NCBI GenBank assembly: GCA_009767595.1
Contig: VSDK01013820.1
Location: forward strand, 163,170 to 227,169
DNA length: 64,000 nt
Reading direction: 5' to 3'
Origin: Symbiodinium kawagutii
Taxonomy: Eukaryota > Sar > Dinophyceae > Suessiales > Symbiodiniaceae
Below are positions 34,542 through 46,080 of the stretch, piece by piece. The number at the start of each line of letters is the position of its first letter. Position 1 is the stretch's first letter. A model generated the notes under the pieces. It saw only the letters and a program-made list of their open reading frames with translations, ran no database searches and was not told the DNA's origin. A program made the position numbers and the translations under genes.

Positions 34542-36395
34542 GGCCGGAAGGTGTTTTTGTTCCTCTGGGCTTCAGCCATTGACGGTTTCTCATTCTCAAT
34601 TTGTCCCCATGCTATTGGTGACTTTGAGGGGGACCGTTCTTGTTGATTGTGGTGGGCTTGTCCTTATCATTTGCATCATTTGGTCTTCCTGCTCTATCAA
34701 ATTCTCTCCAGTTTGTGGTGGCTAGCCTCCTACTTCCCATGCACTTACAACATGTCACGGATCTCAGACTATTAATTTGTATGGCAAGTTCAAGGTCTAG
34801 TCTTTGGCTGCTTGTCTAGCACCTATCTCTTCTCGAATTCATGGACCCCAACGACGCCAGACATCGTCTTCCTCTCCTGACTAGATGTTGCATCGTTGTG
34901 TTTCCAATGGGAGCTCTGCTGCGATCGTATGTTGAGAATTCTGAAGCTTGAACATGGGAAATCAATGGAAACCAGACTGTCTGACATTTATTTGACACAG
35001 CTGGAGGCAACTGGGCTGTTTCTGATCACTTCCCATTCAAAATATCGTAATAGACTGTGCATACTGCTTTTCTGTTGCCAGCTTGGAGGAGATGAGGGTC
35101 CTTTGCATGAGTTGAAGTCTTTCAAGTGTAAAGATGCACTTGGGATGGAGAGCTACGCTTATTTTGGCCTTCCGCGCAGTTGAGCAGCTTGTTTACCTGA
35201 CCTCAAAAATACTATAGTTGTTCAGCGAATTCGCATTCAGAACGAGCTTCTATCAATTTCCCAGGCACCTGTTCAGGTGGGGGGACATGGCTGCAAACCT
35301 GTCGAAGGTAACATTTCGAGGGAGTTTTGATGGCATTTGCGAAGCTCGCTGAAGTCTATCCAGCATTGGTTTGACTGCTCCTTTGAAGCAGTTGTTTTCT
35401 ACCTTCCAAGTTGGCTCTCCGCAAATGCCAAGGGGTGGGGATGGTTGTAACAAGTTCAGGTCTTTTGAGTGCTAATAAAATTGCCCCACCCCTCAATAGC
35501 TCAATCATTAATCTCGCTGTGAGCAGTCTGACTGCAGTGATGCAGAAAAAAGCTGCAAGGGCCTCGGCTCCCATTTATTATCATTGTAAGCTGTGACGCT
35601 GCTTCTACCTCTGAAGCTGATGATGTTGAAGATCACGATGCGATGTTGGGTCAGACCGTTGCCCTATCATGTCTGTTGCTAGGCTCAGTCTGATGAGTAA
35701 AGATCATCAGTGCTTCAGAATTCGTAGCGCGTGCGGATGCCATGTCATGCCTTCAGCCTGACCCGCTGCCTGGCTGCATCTCCGACCTTCGATTGAACTG
35801 TTCATCGGTGCTGAATTCCGTGGCCGAGGCCCAAGGATGCCATTGCCGCATGCCCATCGCCTACAGCCAGGTAGCGAGGACTAGCTGATGTTTTGCATTG
35901 GAGGAAGTTCCTAAGCATCACTTGCAGCACCCTCTGGAATTCCAGGACTATCCACAACCTACAACTACTAGCAGCTATATCATTGTCACAGATTTCCATG
36001 AGTGCAAGTTGACTGAGTGTTTACTGTTTGCCCGTGCACAATGCAGCGGTGCCGTTCGCCTCGTTGCTTAGCCATACGGCTCATGACCCAGCAAATTAAG
36101 GAAAATTTTGTTTCAAAGGGTGAATACTGCAAAATGGGAGGTGCGTGGGATGTCTGGAGCCTACAGTGACCTATATGTACACATGTCCTCCCGCACTCGC
36201 GTTTGCCATCCTCATGCTGCCAAGGGCCATGGTCCAAAGGCCCATGCAGATCCAAAACCAACCCTGGAATCCCAGAAGGGCAGAATGAAAGTCATTATTT
36301 TTGCTGACGGGGGAGTGCAAATCCGGAAAGGCTGCACAGGCTTGACTCAGATTGGTAGAAAAATACAGACCATTTGATGCTTTGGATGCGCAGCC
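34542..36395. other. No supported gene
   Basis: Short frames only; nothing recognised on either strand. Confidence 0.5.
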
Positions 36396-38263
36396 ATGGG
36401 GCAAGATGAGCTGCTCGTGGCTATTGACAAGGCTGGGACTGCTGGATTGAGGAAGTGCACCGCATCCAGACAGCTGTTCAGTTTAGACGAACGGCTCTAC
36501 ACTACTCACATCCTGAAACATCGAAGCGTAGGTCAAGCGATTGCAAGGTACAGAGGTCGAGGTGCCTAGATATAGACTTCACATGCCCCTTTCATTTCAG
36601 TCCTACATTTTCGGCTCAAGTGCTGTCACAAATCTCCATTTTTCTGCCGGAGTTCCGGTGTGTACAGTGATGGAATTTCGGGAGGTGTTGCAACGCGTAT
36701 CCTACGAGGTGAACATGCAGGTGACACCCAAGCATGTACCCAAACTTGATCACGATTATGATCCAGAGGCCCCTTCCCTTCCACTGAAGCCAAAGGATGA
36801 AATCTACAGATTCGTGGATTCCTTGACCACCGTTGCAATCGCAAGTCACTTGAAAAAGGTGTTTTCAAAAAACATGCCGAACGATCCGGGCTTCTTCTTC
36901 CATTATCCTTCCATCGAACTGATTGCTGGTGCCATCCATCAAGGGGTGGGTGATGCAGAAGCTCTGAAGCCAGAGCATGTCGATCCCTTTCCTCCAAAGG
37001 ATCCACCTTCAACGCATGAACGGTTTGCACCAAAGTTGATGCCTTTTTCTCAGCTGATCAATGATGAAATCTCATGCAGAAGGCCAAGGCATTTGGAAAC
37101 TTCGGATGGCATTCTTCGACAGAGTGACGGCATGCAGTGCATCCTGATCCCTTCTGCGGATGTGCACATTGGCGGTGGAACGAAAGAAAGTGCCCGGTAC
37201 AACGAGCAGCCCACTCATCACGAGCAGCCCACGCATCCCGTGAGACTGAGTAGCTTTCTGATGGATGTGGAGCCCGTGACTTGGTGGTGTCATGCGGTCT
37301 CTATCTCTCTCTCTCTCTCTCTCTCTGTCTGTCTCTCTCCCTCCCTCTCTCTCTCCCTCTCTCTCTCTCTCTTTCTCTCTTTCTCCTTTTTTAGAACAGT
37401 ATATTTTTCATTGGGTCCTTGATTTGGTGGTTGATCTAGGTCGTGCTTGGAAATACTGCTAAGATTTGTTTGAGCGTCATGGAGTGTCGTGGGCAGGTTT
37501 TTATGTCGAGCTCCGTCAGGTAAGTGTGGGAGCTTATGTCCGTTTTCTGAACTTGGCTACGCCACCGCCCACTGAAGCCGAGCTACTGGAGTGGTGCATG
37601 CTGGAGCCAAATGACCCTCGCAAAGGTCATATGATCATTGTGAGGCAAAATGACAAGTGCAACAAGTGGCAGGTGAAGGAAAACATCCCACCGAATTGGC
37701 CCATGATCCTGGTCTCGTGGTATGGTGCAAATGCGTATTCCCTTTGGGCGCATGGGGGAAACTGGCAGGACTACAAGAGCTCCATCGAGAGCTTCCTCCC
37801 TACTGAGGCTCAGTGGGAGTACGCAGCGCGTGGTACTGATCCTCAGGACTTTCCGTGGGGTCAAGAGCAGAGCGCAGATTTGTTGAATGTTTGTTGGGAT
37901 GCCCAGAAGCATTTGGAAAATGGACTAAGCCCGCCAGCAGTACATGAGCTGCCTTTGGATCCTGTGAATTTGACTAAGGGCCAATCTCCATTTGGGCTTC
38001 GGGGAATGGCAGGGAATGTGTGGCAGTGGTGCCGTGACACGTACGATCCGGACTTCTATTCCTCCAGCATGGCCGTCTCCACAGATGCATGGAATTCCAC
38101 CGAGGGTTACTTCCGATCTGAGAGAGGCGGTAGTTGGGTGGGACCTGCATCCCTGGCACGAAGCAGCTACAGAAGGGGAAGGTGGGCTGAAGCCAAGGGG
38201 AGATGTCTCGGATTTCGATGTTGTGCTCCAGCCACTTTTTTGAGGGACGAGAGCTCTGCTTGA
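36396..38263 (+). CDS. FGE-fold (SUMF1-like) protein lacking catalytic cysteines, three exons
   Basis: Model: exons 36396-36527, 36601-37275 and 37520-38263, both introns GT-AG and every junction in phase 0, giving about 516 residues. The start is Met at 36396 (MGQDELLVAIDKAG). The N-terminal ~215 residues match nothing I know. The FGE-sulfatase domain starts at MQCILIPSADVHIGGG and runs through a His-rich HEQPTHPVRLSSFLMDVEPV and VGAYVRFLN. It continues with TEAQWEYAARGTDPQDFPWG, GMAGNVWQWCRDTY, SERGGSWVG and CLGFRCCAP. The two active-site cysteines expected just after the GGS motif in true formylglycine-generating enzymes are not there (the region reads WVGPASLARSSYRRG). Sulfatase activation is therefore unlikely; EgtB/OvoA-type or structural uses of the fold are alternatives. 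Intron 2 holds a CT microsatellite. Confidence 0.75.
37298..37392. repeat. CT microsatellite in intron 2 of the FGE-fold gene
   Basis: About 95 bases of CT repeats with CTGT, CCCT and CTTT interruptions, upstream of the acceptor at 37518-37519. Confidence 0.95.
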
Positions 38264-39250
38264 ATTTGAATTGAATGAAATTGAAAGAGTGGATTTTGCA
38301 CATTAAGCTGCCGTTTGCTTCGAGTACAGTTGAAGCTAGGCCTGCGCTCGCGAAAAGAAGTCACAATGTCATTTTCCAACTTCAGAATTCCAAAGACTTG
38401 AATCTTAAGTGATAGTTTCAATCACTTGAATTTTGAGTGATTGTTGGGAATCCACAGTTCCATGTAGTTTTTTGACATGGCAAAAGCCTCAAGCAAATCC
38501 TGATTGCGTTGGAACCGCGTTTTCATCGCCTTGCCTTGATCACTAGGCCCATTGGCCGAAGAATGTGATGCGGATGCTGATGCCGTCACTGCGGAAGTTG
38601 GCCGATTCTCACGGGAAAATCATCATTGCCCCACAGCCAAACAGAGGTGAGGGCAAAGGGATGGGAAGGTTGGCAATTTAGAGTAGCTTTGTCATGGAAA
38701 AAGTTGACAAAAGTCGAAAGCTCACAGAAAAAGGCCGAGAGTGTCAAGACCAAGAGTGAAGATGATTGAAGATGATTGGAGATTCCTAAGGAGATTGACC
38801 ATGATGACCCTGGCCCTAAGATGACCCCAAGGTGACCCGAAGATGACCCACTGCGGTGCCTCATGGGACCACAAATTTGGAGCCCCATGGCTGAAGCTTC
38901 CAGGTGTGATCCGCCTGCAGGGACCTGCCAACCACCTTGAAGCAGCAAAGCCTGGACTAAGGGCCCTGACCCTCGCCGCAACATGCCACGCATGGCAGGT
39001 ATGGCGGGAGCTTGGTCTTCAGGAGATCTAAGTAGATCGAAGTAGATCCAAATAGAGCTTGTAGATGTAAGTAGATGTAAGTAGATGTGAGTGGTGCATG
39101 CCGCACTCGTCAGGACGCAGTCCTTTTTATCAATGTGCACTTGGAGACTGCACAGTACACTCGTACATGCTTTCCACGTCAAAGTGGTTCCCCCTCTGTT
39201 GCTCACAGTCAGTGTAGTACTTCCATGTGCTTCCAGCAGTTCTCAGCTGA
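38264..39250. other. Intergenic or intronic, no supported exon
   Basis: The 3' flank of the FGE-fold gene and probably an intron of the gene ending at 39435. An AAGTAGAT(G/C)-type short repeat lies at about 39030-39092. Confidence 0.45.
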
Positions 39251-39435
39251 GGATTGAGGAACACTTCCCAGATGCAGATGTTCCCAAAGAATTGCTGAAG
39301 CCTGATGAGCTGCCAGCGGAAGACTTGGAAGCCCCCGAAGTGACGCCAGAGGTACCTGAGGAGACAGAAGAAGAGCTGGCGAAGAAAGTGGAGGTTGACT
39401 CTCCTCAGGTTGGGGTGCCTAGAAAGGAGCAGTAG
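39251..39435 (+). CDS. Terminal exon of an acidic protein
   Basis: After a CTCAG acceptor an open frame reads LRIEEHFPDADVPKELL, then a Pro/Glu-rich tail (EAPEVTPEVPEETEEEL), KKVEVDSPQVGVPRKEQ and TAG. The composition is strongly acidic and clearly non-random. The upstream exons were not found, and it is not in the frame of the FGE-fold gene, which stops at 38263. Function unknown. Confidence 0.4.
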
Positions 39436-40004
39436 CGTTATGAGCTTTGTCCGAAAGAGGGTGATTGTAGATCAAGCTGCCAGATGTAAAGGATAGGAGG
39501 GTGTGAATTGTTTTGAATTCAGATTTACCTTGTTGAATAAAATTCTCTAGCTATGTGCGAGCTCGGCGTGGCCAGGATCATCAAACACATCTAAAAAGAC
39601 CCTACACTATTAAAGCTAACTGCATTTGTATGGTCACTATGCTCAATTGGCATCAAGGACTTCCCCATTATTGCACATTTCTCCATTTTTTATTTTTGTT
39701 TCCAAAGTCAGTCGCCAATGTATTGGTTGGTAACCGGTTGCCATCATCAACTCGTCGGTTGCCATCAACTCGCTCGTGACCATCAGACTCGTAGTTGTAC
39801 TTATCATACGTGTCATCATCAATGATCATCAATCTGTTGATCAACGGAACTGTCGTCCCTACAATTCCCTACACAGTTGGCATGTTACCAATGGAATTCC
39901 AACGGAATTGCAAGGGGTTACCAAGGAATTCCGTATACCATGTGCCACGCTGTGCCCCGTGCATCGTGCCATGTCACCGTGGTTGGCGTCACCTTCTTCA
40001 CCAG

Positions 40005-43000
40005 GTCCTGGCAGCCAAAGCGCTGCGCCGCGCCTACGCGACCCACAGCGCCAGTGCCATGCGGATCGCCTTGGGAGCGGCCTACTCCACCGGAGTGGAC
40101 CGGGAGACGCTGGAGGAAGGCGAGAGGTGCTTGAAGGAGAGATGAAAACCCGCGGAAAACCTGCAGAAAAGCTGGAAGATTTCTATATTTTCTACTATGA
40201 TATAGGCTTTCCCTCTCTGGATGTGATGTACTATTATATTTGGTATACGATAATCCACTGGATTTTGATCAGAGGTGCTACACTATGGTCTGCTTTGAGG
40301 GAACTGGGGTTACTAGAGGTCTGGCAGGATCTGCAAGGGAAGGATTCTTGGAGGAGCTGGGGATACTTTTTGACAGATTCTTGTCACTGCAAGGAACTGT
40401 ACGCACTTTTTTGGAAGGATCCTGGGAGGCACTACAATGCATCGAAAACAAAGTAGTTTTTCGGGAAACATATTCGTTACCGTTAAGGATGGCTCCACCG
40501 AGTTATAAGATGTTATAAGGTTTTTTTGGTGGTGTACGCTCCTTTTTTTGGGGAAGGGTTCTGATAAGTCGGACAGACAGGTTTACTATAAGGCATAGGG
40601 TCAGGATCCACAAGGCACTTAATCAGGAACAGGCATGAAACCACCTTACAACGAGAATGTTGAAGGCAAATGGAGGCACGAAGCGGGATTCATTGAAAGC
40701 TGTGAGTTGCAGTTGGCAAAACTGTTCGTCAGCAAAAAAGATTGAATCACTTGCCGGCTAGACGTGTCGAACATCAGTGGACCATCAGACCGGAAAATGC
40801 CAACACAACTACATAACCCATCAGATAACCCAAAACACAAATCACATACAACAACTGCAACAAGAGCAAAACAGCTCCAGTAAAAGACGGTCATTACAAC
40901 AGATTCCAATAGCTCTTCTGGCAGTTTCCAGGAGCTTACAGCTGCTGCAGCCTTGGGGGTGGCTTTGGTTTCGGAGGTGTCTACTGAAGAGCTACAGGCA
41001 CTCTTGATGGCAGCACGCGAGGTTGGAACCGAAAGATGGGGTGAGGGGAGACACCATCGTTTTGGTTGGAGTTTGGAGGCCTCAGTTGCAGATTCACATC
41101 ATGCCCTGAGCTTTTGTATACAACTTCTTGCATTTCGAAGCCATCAAGGACTGCAGTAGTCTATGCCTACGCCCTGAATGGATGCAAAATGGGCCTAAGA
41201 CAAGACACCTGTTCACATTACTTGTAGGTACTACCTGCACTGTTCGCACTCGCAGAAACTCGTTGGCGAAGAGAGATTACCCTAAGTGCTGGGTCGCCGG
41301 GTCGCCCTTCCCTTGTCCCCGCCAGGCTGGTGTGAACGAGTCTCGGCTGGAGGAAGCAGAGATAAAGCTGGGCCGCTTGGAAACGAAGAATGTGTTGACC
41401 CAGGCGCTCCATGCAGAAACCTGGCATTCTGAAGCAGACTCTTTGCTCGTTCCAACTTGTTTCACACCAAAACTCGGTGCTTTTTCTTCAAGTCTTTAAG
41501 AAAAGAATTGAGTTATCTTGAGTTCAAGTTCTGGAATTTCAGATTTTTGAAGTTTCAGAAGATTCAGTTTTTAGAAGATTCAGAAGCTTCTGAGTTTCTG
41601 AAGGTTCGAAACATTTTCAGTTTCAACGCGGAGACTGCGTCCAGGCCATGTCCGCCAGCGAGGCGGAGCTGCAGGAGGCCCTGGCGGCGGCGCGNNNNNN
41701 NNNNNNNNNNNNNNNNNNNNNNNNNNNNNNNNNNNNNNNNNNNNNNNNNNNNNNNNNNNCCTGGCGGCGGCGCGCGCCATGGGAGGGGAGCCGCAGCTGC
41801 TGGCGGAGGCCGAGGCCAAGCTCTGCAGTTTGGCCGCTGAGAGCGAGCTGCTGAGTGCCATGGAATTGGTGAAGTCCTTGGAAAGTGGAGAAACAGAGGA
41901 GGACCGGTGGAGATGGAGATGGAGGGAGGTGAAGATAGGTAGTTTGATGGAAGAGGCGAGGGAGTTTGAGGGAGGTGATTGGTGAGGTGCTATCCCGAGC
42001 ATTGATCGCTTCAACACTTTTTCCAATTGAGCTTTTGCGAAATGTGTTTGATCTGATGCTTCTGGCCATTGGCATGCTGAGACAGCTGGGTGGTTTAGAG
42101 AAGCCCTGCCTGAAGCTTCTCATTGGGTCGTCAGGAGACTGAAGTTGTTTTTGCAGCAGCAGTGCGAGAAGCGGAGGCTGCTGGCGTATCCGCTGCGCTG
42201 CTGGCAGAGGCTGATGCATTGCTTGCGCGCATAGCAGCGCAGAGAGAGGCCAGTTGAATTGCCACATTTGAGACGTTTTCACATCTTCATTGGGCGCTTT
42301 AGCTCGGGTTAGCTCGGGTTGCTGTGGGGGTTCGGGTCAGCTGCTGCGAGGCTCAACTCAGCCAAAAGCGTTCAGCGCACTCAGAGCAGAGCAAACCGTC
42401 AAAGCGTCCAAAGACGCAGCATTCAGAAGAAAGCTCAGAGAACAAGCAGCCTTTGAAGCATGGAGACTCACTCAAACACTGGGCTTCCTGTTTCTTGGTT
42501 TCGGATTTGTCCTTTGCAACTGGCAGGTGCAGAAGCGGTGATTCAGCATGATTTAGCATGGGTTAAAGAGAAAGAATTGGACACCTGCATTTGGACAGAT
42601 GATTGCTTAAACTACTGCCAGTTTTCCGAAACAAGTGCCATTTTAAGTTTACTTATGAACGCCTTGCACCACCATTCCTTGCAGAATGGCCAATGCCGAG
42701 GCTTGCTGGAATCCAGCCTGCTGATTTGTTCTAAGCGAAAAGCCATTGAAGCTGAGGACTTGCATTTTGAACCAACCAGTGCCCACAGATGTCCACAGTG
42801 TGCAGCGAAACGTTCTCACGTAATGTTTTACCCAAGGAGGTAACGAGCAGACGCGGCAGATCTGTGTGGATAGCCATCGGGAAAGTCATGTTTTCGCCAG
42901 GATTTCGACCAGGCCCTTGCTTTGAAGCAGCTGGAGAAAGAAATGGGGGACCGACTGCAGAATGCCAAGACCAGATGCCAACAAACTGTGGTAGCCACAG

Positions 43001-43896
43001 ATCAGACAGCATCCTTGGAGGAGGCTGTGGGGGTGCGCCAAATCGTCCCAATAATGCTTTGGTAAATCGTGCAGTCTTGTGTTATCAGATTTGAGGTCAT
43101 TTTGCTTCCATTTAGCAATTGGAGTCATTTGGAGTTAGTTAGACTCAGTTGGACTCAATTAGACTTAGACTCAGTTAGTTAGACCTGTCATTTTCATTTT
43201 TTCGATTTCCAACCGGCAAAAAAAAACACTTCAGATTTTTCAGATGAAATGATGGGCAGCGCCAGGTAAGGCGACAGAAGCAGGAAGCCGTGGCGCGAGA
43301 GGATTACGACCGAGCCATGGAGCTGAAGGAGCTGGAGAAGCAGCTGGAAAATCAAAGGCGAGGCTTGGAAACGATCCATGCAGAAGCAATCCATGCAGAA
43401 GCAATCCATGGAGCGGGTTTTTAAGGGAAGAAATCACTGGTTGTATCAAAGTGTCATTATTCATCCATAGATTCGCTCATAGATAGAAGGTTTTCTTCGT
43501 TGGGGAGATTGTATGAGGTGTAAAAGCCGCATTGTTGTGCGACACAAGGCATTTTGAAGGCATTTGGCTTGGCACAGGCAGCTGGAGCAGGTGCATGCCA
43601 CGGCAGCTGCCCTGCGGCTGCTCACAGATTCTTCCCCAGAGGAGCGGACACTTTTGTGACCTCTTTTTATGGAAACTTCCTCATTTTTCATTTTTGCCAG
43701 GAATCTTTTTAATCTTCATGATTTTTCGATAAATTTCATGGAAACTTCCTCAGTTTGATGATTTGATGTTCATTTTCGCACGCTAAAAAGATCCTGGCAG
43801 GAGCTGTCCAAATCCTTGCAGCCTGCTCTGGCCAAGCAAGTCGCGGCAGCACCCGAGCTGTGGCAGCAGGTGGCCTGTGAGTTAAAGAACTCCTGA
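40005..43896 (+). CDS. Helical-repeat and UVR-like coiled-coil protein, about nine exons
   Basis: Short exons encode repeats of the form AA-x-E-AGV-x-x-x-LLAEAEALL. Placed exons: 40005-40126 (AYSTGVDRETLEEGER), 40932-41021 (TEELQALLMAARE), 41326-41391 (AGVNESRLEEAEIKLGRLE), 41645 to about 41870 (interrupted by a gap), 42157-42248 (REAEAAGVSAALLAEADALL), 42901 to about 43031 (DFDQALALKQLEKEM), 43266-43362 (EDYDRAMELKELEKQLENQ), 43578 to about 43650 (QLEQVHATAAALRLL), and the last at 43801-43896 (ELSKSLQPALAKQVAAAPEL and a short tail) ending in TGA. Exons 2 and 3 join in phase 0 exactly in mid-repeat. Donors at 42249 and 43363 are GC. The ED-Y-D-x-A-x-EL-K-x-LEKQL motif resembles the UVR motif, a protein-interaction helix pair. 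The first exon and some borders are uncertain. Function unknown; likely a scaffold. Confidence 0.6.
41695..41759. other. Assembly gap (65 N) inside a coding exon
   Basis: The same 14 bases, CTGGCGGCGGCGCG, flank both sides of the gap. A GC-rich tandem repeat encoding LAAAR has probably been left unresolved here. Confidence 0.95.
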
Positions 43897-45164
43897 GGCA
43901 CAGCGGCTTCGATCTGGCAACTTGACGGAATGGTGGAGGGACTGCCCCATGGTTCCTACATGTTCCTATACTTGGATTCAAAATGGTGCAAATTACGCTA
44001 CCAATTCATACTAATTCATACTAATTCATACTAATTCATTATTTGGAAAGCTTTGCAAATGGATCCTGCCTTTCTTGGACGGTTGTTTGGGACTGTTGGC
44101 GTTGGTGGGACAGTTTGTGGACTCGTGATTGCTCATGCAGTGCAATGCAGCCTAGCAACTTGTACAAGCTTGCGAGCGACTAGTGCGGCTAGACGGTTGA
44201 ATGTTGATCTATAGTCTCCTGTTTGTGATTCGCGGTCCAAGGACCTCCATTCATGAGGAGCACTCATTGGCAAAAGATGCGTGCTTGTTTGACCTGGGGT
44301 AACTTCATGGTTTGAGCCCTTCGAAGGAAGCATTTGCCTGGAGGTCAATCCAAAGATATGCCTTAGATGATCCAGACTACTGTGGAATGAGCCCCGCTTG
44401 CTCTCTGGTGTCAAAACTTTTGAGGCCTCTTTCTGTCATGTTTGCTTTCAGGATGGGCCGGCAACGCGAAAGCACATCGAGGGAGGGACTGGGACCATCC
44501 GCAGTATGTTGGCTCAATCGAACATGGCCCATGAATAGAAATGGCATCGAGTCCCATGCTCGACACTGCCAGCCAAGACATTCTTCGAGTCGCCCAGTTG
44601 CACCGATCATATCGGGACATGGGTTATTAGGGTCACTAGGGGTCACTATGGGTCACAAGTCATTGGCATTTGAAGTTCAGCAAAAGCTGTAGTCATCTCT
44701 GCTTTGTCAGTCCTTATTATGTCGGTCACCTGCGATACGTACTGAGCCTTCCTCTTCCGCTTGTGCTCAAACTTTCCTTGGGGTTAAGGAGATCTTTCGA
44801 AAAGAGCTGGCGGTAGCGCAGGAACGAATAGTACTTGAGACGAGGACATATGTGTCAGATGTGCTTCCCATCGCTGACATTTGGTTTTGATTTCTATCAA
44901 CGGATTGGATTTTCCGCTGTTGCGACCTCACTTTCGAATGATCACTGCATGTCTCTACAAACATTGATTTGAATACGAATGCAAATTCACATGTAACGAT
45001 GAATTCAAATAAAGACAATATAAATTGATAAATACATAGATGAATACAGAAATACATAAAGACATATCTCAATAAATCAAGGAACACAGCAACAAATAAA
45101 CTAATAGATGAATCAATAAATAAACAGATAAAACATGTATGTATCTATATATTTATATATGTAT

Positions 45165-45426
45165 ATTAATAAACAGAAAAATTGAAAACATAGAAAATAA
45201 GTAAATGAATGAATGAATGAATGAATGAGTGAATGAATGAATTAATGAATACATAAATAAATCAATCAATAAATGCATATTTGAATATAAGTGTATATGT
45301 ATACAGATAGATAGATCGATAGATAGATAGATAGCTAGATAGATAGCTAGATAGCTAGATAGCTAGATAGATAGCTAGATAGCTAGATAGCTAGATAGCT
45401 AGATAGCTAGATAGCTAGATATACAG
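45165..45426. repeat. AATG/GATA-GCTA tetranucleotide arrays
   Basis: AATGAATG-type repeats pass into a regular GATAGATAGCTA array ending near 45426. Confidence 0.93.
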
Positions 45427-45744
45427 AAGGGCCGCTCAGGGGGGGATGTAATTTTCTAGGTATACGAGGCATAAAATCTTAAGTCTTAAAACATCTGGAA
45501 GATTGGGACCGAAAACTGAAAAAAACTGACATAAACTGAAAACAACCCGAAAAAAAGTAATTTTGAGATAGATGAGGGCCCCCTCCCATCTCTCTGAAAA
45601 TTAAGTCTTTTTCAATTTCTTCAGTTTTCGGTCTCCCCTCCCCCTTCCATCTCTCTCAAACTGATTGCCCACCAATAAGTAAATCATTTTTTTGGAAATA
45701 GTATGCTGAAGGAAACATATTTTCTGGAAGAGAATCAGCAGAAA

Positions 45745-46080
45745 ATAAGGAGAGAATAAGGAGAGAATCAGGCATCAGGAGAGAATCATGAGAGAATAAG
45801 GAGAGAATGAGGAGAGAATAAGGACAGAATCAGGACAAAATAAGAAGATGATAGGGAAGCGGGAGAGAATCAGGAGAGAGTAAGGAGAGAACAGGGAGAG
45901 AACATGGAGACATCAAGGGAATAATGCAGAGAGAGGAGGCAGCGAATCAGCAGACAATAGGGCGAGGATATAGGAAGGTAACAGGGTGAGAATCAGGAGA
46001 GAATGAGAAGAGAAGAAGAGAAGGAAAGAATAAGGAGAGAATAAGGAGAGAAGCAGGAAAGAATAAGGAGAGAGTAAAGA
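45745..46080. repeat. GGAGAGAATAA-type array
   Basis: About 25 degenerate copies of an 11- to 12-base purine-rich unit (GGAGAGAATAA/GGAGAGAATCA). Confidence 0.9.

Noticed and set aside
36601-36622. Sequence close to the 3' part of the dinoflagellate spliced leader (CATTTTCGGCTCAAG)
   Set aside because: It lies in frame inside exon 2 of the FGE-fold gene, right after a good acceptor, and has mismatches; the gene also has introns, so a retroposed leader is unlikely.
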